Source of the DNA: an uncultured Fretibacterium sp.
Lineage (GTDB): Bacteria > Synergistota > Synergistia > Synergistales > Aminobacteriaceae
Assembly (NCBI RefSeq): GCF_963548695.1
Contig: NZ_CAUUWA010000006.1
Span: 1 to 61,491, forward strand
DNA: 61,491 bases
Direction: 5' to 3'
A program made the position numbers and the translations under genes. A model generated the notes under the pieces. It did no database searches and was not told the DNA's origin. It worked only from the letters and a program-made list of their open reading frames with translations. Position 1 is the first letter of the stretch. Every line of letters begins with the position of its first letter. Positions 1 to 7,504 of the stretch are shown in pieces.

Positions 1-378
1 CCTGCAAGTTCTGCCCATCAACAAGCAAGCTGGGGTACCACCGGGGTGCTTCATGAATTAAATCAGCGTTTCCTTCAATTTGCTGTCCTGAAAGGCTGCC
101 CCGAGGACAAAAACGAGACGATAGAGCAACAGCACCGCAGCAGAAACAAGTCCTCTATTTTCTTCGATCGAAAACGACCTCCCCTTTCATCCCTTCCTTG
201 TAATGCATCGTTATGGAGGCACCGCCGCAACCGCTCCTGCGCCGATTCATGAAAAACGACAGGATCCCACGAAAAACTGGCTGCAGTACCCCAGGCCGTT
301 TAGTCCGGGACCATAGGGTCTTTGCCCTGTTCATTCTGACATACTCTGTTTTACTTGACAATATTTTTCCTAAACCGG
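1..378. other. gene-free left edge
   Basis: I see no convincing coding region here. The short open frames have no ribosome binding site and no recognisable product. The stretch is less GC-rich than the genes that follow. Bases 49-75 carry a short sequence that recurs almost unchanged near 58138-58165 (reported separately). A TTGACA hexamer at 355-360 has no matching -10 at usual spacing. Confidence 0.5.
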
Positions 379-407
379 TTGCCCCCTAAAATGAGGTGAT
401 GTATAAT
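379..407 (+). promoter_or_regulatory. candidate his operon promoter
   Basis: TTGCCC at 379-384 and a perfect TATAAT at 402-407 are separated by 17 bases. Transcription would begin near 414, leaving a leader of about 50 bases before hisZ. I see no histidine-rich leader peptide and no clear terminator hairpin in that leader. Confidence 0.6.
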
Positions 408-466
408 GGGCACTGTTTTGCTTTAATGTGATAACGTATAAAACTAAAGAAGAACGGTGAAAGAAG

Positions 467-1567
467 ATGGATTTATCCCCCGATATTCTGACCCGGGGAG
501 AGCGCGCGGTCCTGACGCTTCGGCAGCTTTACGAGGGCTACGGCTACCGCCGCTACCGGATCGAGAAGTTCGAGCCCTATGACCTGTACCGGGAGAACAG
601 GAATTTCCTGAACGAGGAGACGGCGATCACCTTCCCGGACTCGCGCGGACGGCTCATGGCGCTGAAGCCGGACGTTACGATGAGCATCGTCAAGAGCTAC
701 GAACCCGGCGCCGTCCCGGCGAAGTGGCATTATGCCGAGAGCGTGTTCCGCCGCGGGCGGGATGGGAACTTTCGCGAGATCCGGCAGATCGGTATAGACT
801 CCCTGGGCGGCGATCCCCTCTACGCTCAGGCCGAGGTGCTTCTGCTCGCGCTGAGGAGCCTTGCCGTGTTCTCCGGGGACTTCGTTCTGGCGCTGGGGCA
901 TCTGGGGCTTCTCGCCCGCTCGCTCGAGGGCGTTCCCCTCACCGAGGCGGTGCTGGGCTGCGTGCGCCACAGGAACCTCCACGACCTCGTTCGCCTGATC
1001 GGGGAGGAACGGGCGCGGCCCCTGGCCCAGTTGATGCGGCTCCCGCAGGAGCCGGATCGTGCCCTCGAGACGATACGGGAGGTCTTCCCGGACCGGGGTG
1101 CGGAGGAGGAGCTGAGCGAGCTGGAAACCCTCTGCGGCATCCTCGAGGCGAGCGGCCTGGGAGGACGCCTGCGCCTCGATTTCTCCGTGGTCCAGGGGCT
1201 GGACTACTACAACGGGCTGTTCTTCCAGGGCTTCGTCAACGGCCTGCCCAGGCCCGTGCTGAGCGGCGGACGCTACGACAACCTGCTCGAGAAGCTGGGG
1301 AAGCCCTCGGCCGCCGTGGGGTTCGCCATCTACCTCGCCGAGCTCGACGCGCTGTTCCGCGACGGGCCGCGGCCCGTCGATATCGCCCTGATCAACGAGT
1401 GCCCCGACCTCCGCGCGGTCCTCGGGCGGGTGGAGGCCTGGGTGCGGGAGGGGCTGAGGGTGCGCGTCTGCCGCAGCCGCGCGGAGGCCGTGGGAGCGGC
1501 GTCGGTGCGGCGCATCGATGCGGCGGGAGAGATCCGGGAGGAGATCCAGGAGGAGGGAAGGTCATGA
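467..1567 (+). CDS. hisZ: ATP phosphoribosyltransferase regulatory subunit HisZ
   Basis: HisZ is a catalytically inactive paralogue of histidyl-tRNA synthetase that forms a complex with short-form HisG and is needed for its activity and histidine feedback. The 366-residue product has the class II synthetase core: a motif-2-like stretch around residues 84-105 (WHYAESVFRR) and a histidine-A-like region near residues 245-270 (GLDYYNGLFF, then SGGRYDNL). It lacks the long C-terminal anticodon-binding domain. It is first in the operon and its TGA overlaps the hisG ATG (ATGA at 1564-1567). Identity as HisZ rather than HisS rests on the short length and the adjacent short hisG. Confidence 0.93.
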   Translation: MDLSPDILTRGERAVLTLRQLYEGYGYRRYRIEKFEPYDLYRENRNFLNEETAITFPDSRGRLMALKPDVTMSIVKSYEPGAVPAKWHYAESVFRRGRDGNFREIRQIGIDSLGGDPLYAQAEVLLLALRSLAVFSGDFVLALGHLGLLARSLEGVPLTEAVLGCVRHRNLHDLVRLIGEERARPLAQLMRLPQEPDRALETIREVFPDRGAEEELSELETLCGILEASGLGGRLRLDFSVVQGLDYYNGLFFQGFVNGLPRPVLSGGRYDNLLEKLGKPSAAVGFAIYLAELDALFRDGPRPVDIALINECPDLRAVLGRVEAWVREGLRVRVCRSRAEAVGAASVRRIDAAGEIREEIQEEGRS

Positions 1568-2175
1568 TCCGCCTGGCCATCCCCAAGGGGCGTCTGAGCG
1601 AGTCGGTCGCCGAACTGCTCCACAGGGGCGGCTACGACTGCGCCGGACTGCGGAACGGGTCGCGCAGGCTGGCCTTCACGATGGGCGACATCGAGGCGAC
1701 CCTCGTCAAGCCCAGCGACGTCGCGGTCTACGTGGAGCATGGTGCGGCAGATATCGGCGTCGTCGGGAAGGACGTGCTGATGGAGGACGAGCCGGATGTC
1801 TTCGAGCTCATGGACCTCGGGTTCGGGGCCTGCCGCATGGTCGTCGCGGCCCCGGCCGGGTTCTCCGACGACCCCTCGCGGGTCCTGCGCGTGGCCAGTA
1901 AATATCCCCATGTGGCGGGGGAGCATTTTGCCCGGAAGAACCGGGCGGCGGAGGTCATCGAGCTGCACGGGAGCGTCGAGCTGGCTCCGCTCGTCGGTCT
2001 CGGCGACGTCATCGTGGACATCGTCGAGACCGGGACGACGCTTCGGGAGAACGGGCTCGAGGTGCTGGAGGAGATCGCGCCCCTGAGCGCCCGCCTGATC
2101 GCCAACCGCTCCCGCTATCATTTCATCCGGACGGCAATAGAGCGCCTGACGGATCCCTGGAGGGCAAGATCATGA
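1564..2175 (+). CDS. hisG: ATP phosphoribosyltransferase catalytic subunit, short form
   Basis: HisG condenses ATP with PRPP, the first step of histidine synthesis. At 203 residues this is the short form that lacks the regulatory C-terminal domain and depends on HisZ, which is encoded immediately upstream. Visible family features are the N-terminal AIPKGRL, the GAADIGVVGKD segment near residues 60-70, and the PRPP-binding region DIVETGTTLRENGL near residues 155-168. The start at 1564 is fixed by the 4-base overlap with hisZ, and its own stop overlaps the hisC ATG in the same way. Confidence 0.96.
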   Translation: MIRLAIPKGRLSESVAELLHRGGYDCAGLRNGSRRLAFTMGDIEATLVKPSDVAVYVEHGAADIGVVGKDVLMEDEPDVFELMDLGFGACRMVVAAPAGFSDDPSRVLRVASKYPHVAGEHFARKNRAAEVIELHGSVELAPLVGLGDVIVDIVETGTTLRENGLEVLEEIAPLSARLIANRSRYHFIRTAIERLTDPWRARS

Positions 2176-3275
2176 CGCGGCATTTCCTGGACCCCAAGCT
2201 CGCGGGACTTGTCCGCTACGTTCCCGGCGAGGTGCCGCGGGATGGGCGGCCCGTGATCAAGCTGAACACCAACGAGAACCCCTTTCCGCCCTCTCCGGCC
2301 GTGGTGAAGGCGCTTTCCGCCGCCGGGGCGGAGAGGCTGAACCTCTACCCGGACCCCGAGGCTCGGGGCCTGACCCGCGCCGTCGCAGACCGCTTCGGCC
2401 TCGATACGGACCGGGTCGTCACCGGGAACGGGAGCGACGAGCTGCTCGCCTTCTGCTTTCACGGGTTCTGCCCGAGGGGGGCCGTCTTCGCCGACGTCAC
2501 CTACGGGTTCTATCCCGTATTCTGCCGGATGTTCGGGGTGCCCTTCGAGACCATCCCGCTCCGGGAGGATTTTTCCCTGGATGTCGACGACTACCGGGGC
2601 CGCAGGGAGACGGTCTTTCTGGCCAACCCCAACGCACCGACCGGTCTGGCCCTGGCGCTTCCCGACGTCCGGAGGCTGCTGGAGCAGGACCGGGACCGCC
2701 TGACGGTCGTCGACGAGGCCTACGTCGACTTCGGGGCGGAGTCCGCCGCCCCCCTGCTGGACGAGTACGACAACCTGCTGGTGATCCGGACCTTCTCGAA
2801 GTCGCGCCAGCTCGCCGGGGCCCGGCTGGCCTTCGCCCTCGGGTCAGAGCCGCTCGCGGCCGATCTCATGACGCTGAAGTTCGGCTTCAACCCTTATAGC
2901 GTCAACGCTCAGGCCCTGGCGGCGGGTGAAGCGGCCTTGAAGGACGAGGCGTACTTCGAGCGTACCCGGCGGGAGATCATGAGGAACCGCGATACCCTCC
3001 AGGAGGGGCTGCGGGAACTCGGCGCGGAGGTCGTTCCCTCGAAGGCGAACTTCGTCTTCACGCGGCCTCCGGCGGACGCCGCTTCGCTCCACCGTATCCT
3101 GAGGGAGCGGGGCATTCTGGTGCGCCACTTTCCGGATGAGCCCGGCAGGCCCGCACGGACCGGGGCCTGGCTCCGCGTATCCGTGGGGACGGCCGAACAG
3201 GTGGGGGCGTTTCTGGACGCCCTCCGGGACATCCTGCGGGATATGAGGAGGGGGACGGCCGATGCGGCGCTCTGA
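2172..3275 (+). CDS. hisC: histidinol-phosphate aminotransferase
   Basis: HisC is a PLP-dependent class I/II aminotransferase that converts imidazole acetol phosphate and glutamate to histidinol phosphate. The 367-residue protein shows LNTNENP near residue 31, the phosphate-binding GNGSDEL near 85-91, NPNAPTG near 152-158, DEAYVDF near 181, and the PLP lysine in TFSKS (Lys210), followed by a conserved arginine. The length fits HisC. It overlaps hisG by 4 bases and hisB by 14 bases, so the genes are almost certainly cotranscribed and translationally coupled. Confidence 0.95.
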   Translation: MTRHFLDPKLAGLVRYVPGEVPRDGRPVIKLNTNENPFPPSPAVVKALSAAGAERLNLYPDPEARGLTRAVADRFGLDTDRVVTGNGSDELLAFCFHGFCPRGAVFADVTYGFYPVFCRMFGVPFETIPLREDFSLDVDDYRGRRETVFLANPNAPTGLALALPDVRRLLEQDRDRLTVVDEAYVDFGAESAAPLLDEYDNLLVIRTFSKSRQLAGARLAFALGSEPLAADLMTLKFGFNPYSVNAQALAAGEAALKDEAYFERTRREIMRNRDTLQEGLRELGAEVVPSKANFVFTRPPADAASLHRILRERGILVRHFPDEPGRPARTGAWLRVSVGTAEQVGAFLDALRDILRDMRRGTADAAL

Positions 3276-3855
3276 GATCGAGCGGGTCACGAGGGAGACC
3301 ACGGTCCGGCTGACGCTGGACCTGGACGGCAGCGGACGCCATGACGTCCTGACGGACTGCGGCTTCCTCGACCACATGCTGGAGCTCCTCGCCTATCACG
3401 GCCGCTTCGACCTGACGGTCCGTGCGTCCGGGGACGCGCGCGTGGACTTCCACCATCTGGTCGAGGACGTGGGGATCGTGCTGGGGACGGCCTTGAACGA
3501 GGCGCTGGGGGACCGCCGCGGGATACGCCGCTACGGGCAGCGCCTCCTGCCGATGGACGAGGCCCTCGTCCTCGTGGCCCTGGACGTGAGCGGAAGGTCC
3601 TTCCTCCGCTTCGAGGTCCCGATGCCGCAGGCGCGGGTCGGCGCGTTCGACACGGAGCTCGTGCGTGAGTTCTTCGAGGCCGTCGTCCGGACCCTGGGGC
3701 TGACGCTGCACATCCGGTTCCTCTCGGGGGAGAACGCGCACCACGTCATCGAGGCGGTCTTCAAGGGCTTCGGCCGGGCCCTCGCCGAGGCGGCCGGGCC
3801 CGATCCGGATTTTCGGGACGAGATTCCATCCAGCAAGGGGGTCCTGAACTCATGA
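3262..3855 (+). CDS. hisB: imidazoleglycerol-phosphate dehydratase
   Basis: HisB dehydrates imidazole glycerol phosphate to imidazole acetol phosphate using two Mn ions. The 197-residue monofunctional form shows the duplicated half-site signatures: GFLDHML with the following HG near residues 34-47, DFHHLVEDVGI near 66-76, and the C-terminal GENAHHVIEAVFK near 155-167. No phosphatase domain is fused. The histidinol-phosphatase step is instead covered by the PHP gene at the end of the operon. Its stop overlaps the start of a 12-codon ORF that precedes hisA. Confidence 0.95.
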   Translation: MRRSEIERVTRETTVRLTLDLDGSGRHDVLTDCGFLDHMLELLAYHGRFDLTVRASGDARVDFHHLVEDVGIVLGTALNEALGDRRGIRRYGQRLLPMDEALVLVALDVSGRSFLRFEVPMPQARVGAFDTELVREFFEAVVRTLGLTLHIRFLSGENAHHVIEAVFKGFGRALAEAAGPDPDFRDEIPSSKGVLNS

Positions 3856-3890
3856 GCATGCCGATATCGGGCCACGGTGCCGGGCGATGA
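3852..3890 (+). other. 12-codon ORF coupled to hisB and hisA
   Basis: An ATG at 3852 overlaps the hisB stop and opens a 12-codon frame (MSMPISGHGAGR) whose TGA at 3888-3890 overlaps the hisA ATG at 3887. hisH commonly sits in this position. The peptide does not resemble HisH. It may be the scar of a deletion, a peptide that couples ribosome transit from hisB to hisA, or chance. Confidence 0.4.
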
Positions 3891-4618
3891 GGCTCTACCC
3901 GGCGATCGATCTGCTGGACGGCCAGGTCGTCCGGCTGGAGCAGGGGGACTTTCGGCGCCAAACCTCGTATTCCGTGGAGGCATGCGAGGCGGCGCGGCGC
4001 TTCCGCGAGGCGGGGGCCGAGTGCCTGCACGTCGTGGACCTGGATGGGGCACGGGGCGGCCGGGCCGCGAACCACCGGCTGATCGAGGCGATCGTCCGCG
4101 AGACGGAGCTCTTCGTCCAGGTCGGCGGCGGCATCCGCACGGAGGAGCGCGCCCGGGCCTATCTCGACGCCGGGGCCGGACGGGTGATTTTGGGCTCGGC
4201 GGCCGTCTCCGACCCGGATTTTCTCGACCGCTGCCTGGAGCTGTTCGGGGACCGCGTCGCCGTCGGCGTCGACCTGCTGGACGGGGAGGTCATGACCCAC
4301 GGCTGGGAGCGGGGCTCGGGCCTCGACGGGCTGGAGTTTTGCGGTAGACTGGCGGCGCGCGGCGTCACGACCGTCATCGCGACCGACATCGCGAAGGACG
4401 GGAGGCTTGAGGGGACCAACCTCGCGCTGTACGAGCGGCTGAGGACCGCAGGGATCCCCAACGTCATCGCCTCGGGGGGGATTGCGTCGCTGGAGGAGCT
4501 CCTCGCGCTGCGCGGCCTGGGGGTCTCGGGGGCCGTCGTCGGCAAGGCGCTCTATGCGGGGCGGCTTCGTCTGGAGGAACTCGTTTGCAAACTACGCGAA
4601 CTGGAGGAAGAATCATGA
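3887..4618 (+). CDS. hisA: HisA, ProFAR isomerase
   Basis: HisA is a TIM-barrel isomerase acting on ProFAR in histidine synthesis. The 243-residue protein has the catalytic aspartate in the first strand (AIDLLDG, Asp8), the phosphate-binding VGGGIRT near residue 79, and the second aspartate in ATDIAKDG near residues 165-172, with ASGGI near 196. Its ATG at 3887 overlaps the stop of the 12-codon ORF, and its TGA overlaps the hisF ATG. Confidence 0.95.
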   Translation: MRLYPAIDLLDGQVVRLEQGDFRRQTSYSVEACEAARRFREAGAECLHVVDLDGARGGRAANHRLIEAIVRETELFVQVGGGIRTEERARAYLDAGAGRVILGSAAVSDPDFLDRCLELFGDRVAVGVDLLDGEVMTHGWERGSGLDGLEFCGRLAARGVTTVIATDIAKDGRLEGTNLALYERLRTAGIPNVIASGGIASLEELLALRGLGVSGAVVGKALYAGRLRLEELVCKLRELEEES

Positions 4619-5400
4619 TTGTCAAACGTATCATCCCCTGTCTCGACATCAAGGACGGACGGGTCGTCAAGGGCGTGCGCTTCGAGGGGCTGCGCGACGT
4701 GGAGGACCCCGTCGTCCTCGCCCGCTTTTACGACGACAACCAGGCGGACGAGCTGGTGTTCTACGACATCGCCGCCAGCCGGGAGGGCCGGCCTATCTTC
4801 ATCGAGCTCCTGCGCCGGGTCGCGGAGTGCGTCCACATCCCGCTCATGGCGGGCGGGGGCATCGTGGGCCTGGAGGACTTCGACCGGGTCCTGGACTGCG
4901 GCGCCGACAAGGTGAGCGTGAACTCCGGGGCGCTGCGCGATCCGGAGCTCCTCCGACGGGCGGCCGAGAAGTACGGCAGCCGGCGCGTGGTGCTGTCGAT
5001 GGACGTGCGCAGGGTGGGGGACGTCTACCGCGTGTTCGCGGAGGGCGGGCAGACGGACACGGGGCGGGACGCCTTGGAGTGGGCCCGTCAGGGCGAGGAG
5101 CTGGGAGTCGGGGAGATCGTCCTGAACAGCATCGATACCGACGGCGTCCGGGGCGGCTTCGACCTGCCGATGCTCGAGGCCGTGGGACGGGTCGTGAGCG
5201 TCCCGATCGTCGCCTCCGGTGGGGCGGGGACGATGCAGGACTTCGCCGAGGTCTTCCGGATCCCCGCCGTGGGCGCGGGCCTGTCCGCCGGGGCCTTCCA
5301 CTCGAAAACGGTCCTCATCCCGGAGCTGAAACGCTATCTGAGGGAGCGGGGGGTCCCGGTCCGCATCGAGGAGCCGCCCGAGGGCCGAAAGGAAGGATAG
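4615..5400 (+). CDS. hisF: imidazole glycerol phosphate synthase subunit HisF
   Basis: HisF is the cyclase subunit that uses ammonia, normally channelled from the glutaminase HisH, to make imidazole glycerol phosphate and AICAR. I place the start at 4615 because the protein then begins MIVKRIIPCLDIKDGR, the usual HisF N-terminus with catalytic Asp11, and the ATG overlaps the hisA stop. An upstream in-frame ATG at 4585 would add ten atypical residues. The second catalytic aspartate lies in NSIDTDG near residue 130. Length is 261 residues. No hisH is present anywhere in this window, which is unusual for a compact his operon. Confidence 0.94.
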   Translation: MIVKRIIPCLDIKDGRVVKGVRFEGLRDVEDPVVLARFYDDNQADELVFYDIAASREGRPIFIELLRRVAECVHIPLMAGGGIVGLEDFDRVLDCGADKVSVNSGALRDPELLRRAAEKYGSRRVVLSMDVRRVGDVYRVFAEGGQTDTGRDALEWARQGEELGVGEIVLNSIDTDGVRGGFDLPMLEAVGRVVSVPIVASGGAGTMQDFAEVFRIPAVGAGLSAGAFHSKTVLIPELKRYLRERGVPVRIEEPPEGRKEG

Positions 5401-5407
5401 GCCGGAT

Positions 5408-6064
5408 ATGAGGACGGACCTCGAACTCGACGTCGGCGCGCTGAGGTTCGACGAGCGGGGGCTGATCCCGGCGGTGGTCCAGGACCTCCGCAGCCGGAAG
5501 GTGCTGACGCTGGCCTACATGAACCGCGAGAGCCTGGAGATCACCCTGCGCGAGGGGCGCACCTGCTTCTACTCGCGCAGCCGCGGGACGCTCTGGCGCA
5601 AGGGGGAGACGAGCGGGAACGTCCAGCGCGTGGCGTCCGTGCGGCCCGACTGCGACGGGGACGCGCTGCTGGTGGAGGTGGTGAAGGACGGGCCGGCCTG
5701 CCACCGGGGGACCGACTCCTGTTTCGACGGTGCGGAGGCGGGAGGGGCCCCGTGCCTCACGGTCGACGACCTGTACCGGCTGCTCCAGGACCGGAACGAG
5801 AGGCGGCCGGAGGGCAGCTACACCACCTACCTGTTCGAGAAGGGGCTGGAGAAGATTCTGAAGAAGTGCGGCGAGGAGGCGACGGAGGTCGTCATCGCCG
5901 CCATGAAGGGGTCGAGGGAGGAGACGGTCTACGAGCTGGCGGACCTCTGCTACCACGCCCTCGTGCTGATGGTGCAGTGCGGCGTGACCCTCGACGAGGT
6001 ACGCGGCGAGCTGGCCTCCCGGCATGTCGTCGACCACAAGGTGAAGCAGGAGACGCTTCGGTGA
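5408..6064 (+). CDS. hisIE: bifunctional phosphoribosyl-AMP cyclohydrolase / phosphoribosyl-ATP pyrophosphatase
   Basis: This 218-residue fusion carries out steps two and three of histidine synthesis. The N-terminal HisI domain (about residues 1-115) has the metal-site signature DCDGDALLVEV near residue 78 and the cysteine pair in GPACHRGTDSCF. The C-terminal HisE domain (about 120-218) has EGSYTTYLFEKG and the acidic KCGEEATEVVIA metal-binding helix. It starts 7 bases after hisF and its TGA overlaps the GTG start of the next gene. Confidence 0.94.
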   Translation: MRTDLELDVGALRFDERGLIPAVVQDLRSRKVLTLAYMNRESLEITLREGRTCFYSRSRGTLWRKGETSGNVQRVASVRPDCDGDALLVEVVKDGPACHRGTDSCFDGAEAGGAPCLTVDDLYRLLQDRNERRPEGSYTTYLFEKGLEKILKKCGEEATEVVIAAMKGSREETVYELADLCYHALVLMVQCGVTLDEVRGELASRHVVDHKVKQETLR

Positions 6065-6852
6065 TCCGCTCGACCCTTCACAACCACACGACGCTCTGCG
6101 ACGGCCGGAGCACGCCCGAGGAGATGGTTCGGGCGGCCGTCGCCGCGGGGCTTACGGACCTGGGCTTCAGCGCCCATTCCCCGGCCCCCTTCGACGAGGG
6201 GTCCCTGAGGTCCGAGGCGGAGTACCGAAGGACGATCCTGGACCTGAGGGAGAGGTACGCCTGGACCATCCGCATCGTCCTCGGGATGGAGCAGGACTAT
6301 CTGGCCCCGGTGGCCCGCCGTTCGGACTACGACTTTCTGATCGGTTCCGTGCACTTTTTGAAGGTGGGCGGGGAATATCTCTCCGTGGACTGGGACGAGG
6401 AACGGTTCGCAGCGCTCCTGGCGGCGACGGGGGGCCCGGAGAGCGCCATCCGGGCCTATTACGCGAGCGTTGCGGACATGGTGCGGACCCAGCGCCCGGA
6501 CGTCGTCGGGCACTTCGACCTGATCGGCAAGTTCAACGCGGACGAGCGCTTTTTTAAGGAGGACGAGGCGTACCGAAGGGCCGCGCTGGAGGCGCTGGAC
6601 GTCGTGATCGGGAGCGAGTGCGTCCCGGAGCTGAACGCCAGCGGGTTCCGCTGGCGCGGACGGCCGTACCCGGACGGTTTTTTGCTGCGCCGGCTCCGGG
6701 AGAAGAACCGCCTCCTGACGCTGCAGGCGGACTGCCACGACGCCCAGGCCCTCCTGCGCTTCATCCCGGAGGCCGCCGAGGTCCTGAGGCGGTTCGGCTT
6801 CCGCTCGGCGCTCCAGTGGATCGATGGCGCCTGGCAGGAGGTCGGGCTTTAG
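6061..6852 (+). CDS. hisJ: histidinol-phosphatase, PHP family
   Basis: This 263-residue PHP-domain protein probably removes phosphate from histidinol phosphate, completing that step in organisms with monofunctional HisB. Metal ligands are visible in TLHNHTTLCDG at the N-terminus, GFSAHSP near residues 38-44, SVHF near 97, and GHFDLIGKF near 150-158. I choose the GTG at 6061 because it overlaps the hisIE stop (GTGA) and starts right at the first metal motif. hisD is not in the cluster, so the operon does not encode the whole pathway. Confidence 0.88.
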   Translation: MIRSTLHNHTTLCDGRSTPEEMVRAAVAAGLTDLGFSAHSPAPFDEGSLRSEAEYRRTILDLRERYAWTIRIVLGMEQDYLAPVARRSDYDFLIGSVHFLKVGGEYLSVDWDEERFAALLAATGGPESAIRAYYASVADMVRTQRPDVVGHFDLIGKFNADERFFKEDEAYRRAALEALDVVIGSECVPELNASGFRWRGRPYPDGFLLRRLREKNRLLTLQADCHDAQALLRFIPEAAEVLRRFGFRSALQWIDGAWQEVGL

Positions 6853-6885
6853 GGAAGCGCCAGGTCAAAAGTAGAGCTGGGCGCC

Positions 6886-7119
6886 TCATTCCACCTTTTT
6901 CAACAGGCCCTCGAGGGCCGAAGCGGCCTTGTCCAGGGAATAGGCCAACTGCAGGCAGGTGAGCATCAGAAGCTCCTCCTGTTCTATCCCCTTTGCCGGA
7001 GAATCGCAGGCGGCCGCGACCAGCGACTCGATGCGCTCCACCGCCCTGGGATCCAGGGTGGTCTCAACGCTGTAGTTCTTCTTCCCAATCGTGAGCCAGA
7101 TATTTCTGGAGGCGCACAC
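6886..7119 (-). CDS. zapA: ZapA-like cell division protein
   Basis: A 77-residue protein with the ZapA layout: a short beta N-terminal region (NIWLTIGKKNYSVET), then a helix that forms a coiled coil (residues 45-77, LTCLQLAYSLDKAASALEGLL). ZapA promotes FtsZ bundling at the division ring. The gene lies downstream of pheT, a known position for zapA in other bacteria. The likely start is GTG at 7119, 6 bases after the upstream coiled-coil gene's stop. The sequence similarity is short, so the name also leans on context. Confidence 0.7.
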   Translation of the reverse strand: MCASRNIWLTIGKKNYSVETTLDPRAVERIESLVAAACDSPAKGIEQEELLMLTCLQLAYSLDKAASALEGLLKKVE

Positions 7120-7125
7120 TGGAGC

Positions 7126-7419
7126 TCAACCTCGCCGTCTTTCCTTAACGAGGTCGATCAGGCGTTCGTTCAGGTTCCGCAGCTTCGCCTCTATTTCCGA
7201 CCCACCGCGTTCCGCGCGCAGGGCCTCCTCGTTCGCGGCCTCGAGCGCCCGCTGCATCTCCTGCCGGGTCCTCACGCACTCCTCGTCGCGCTCGGCGGCA
7301 TAGGCGACAAGGCGCTCAACCTCTTCCCTGAGGTCGTCCCGCTCCTGGATCAGCACGTCGATCCTCTCCCCAAGCTGATCGATCAGGGTATCGATACTCC
7401 TCGGCTCCACCAAGCCCAT
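7126..7419 (-). CDS. small coiled-coil protein between pheT and zapA
   Basis: A product of about 97 residues made almost entirely of charged heptad-like helix (for example LIQERDDLREEVERLVAYAAER), with no signal peptide or membrane segment. I prefer the ATG at 7419 because GGAGAAGG lies just upstream; an ATG at 7437 would add six residues. It sits between pheT and zapA on the same strand, so a role as a coiled-coil partner in division (ZapB-like) is possible. No family-specific motif is visible and I do not assign a function. Confidence 0.6.
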   Translation of the reverse strand: MGLVEPRSIDTLIDQLGERIDVLIQERDDLREEVERLVAYAAERDEECVRTRQEMQRALEAANEEALRAERGGSEIEAKLRNLNERLIDLVKERRRG

Positions 7420-7504
7420 CCCTTCTCCAACCCCCATTCCGGCACACTCCGTCCGGGCGTGTCGGGCACGGCCGGTCGTATCCCAGCCGTACCCGTCCGC
7501 ATCC

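Noticed and set aside
355..360. TTGACA upstream of the his operon as the -35
   Set aside because: No -10 lies at 16-18 bases; the TTGCCC/TATAAT pair at 379-407 fits better.
724..2175. Long open frame of 483 codons overlapping hisZ
   Set aside because: Its first 280 codons are the out-of-frame shadow of hisZ; only the last 203 codons are the real hisG.
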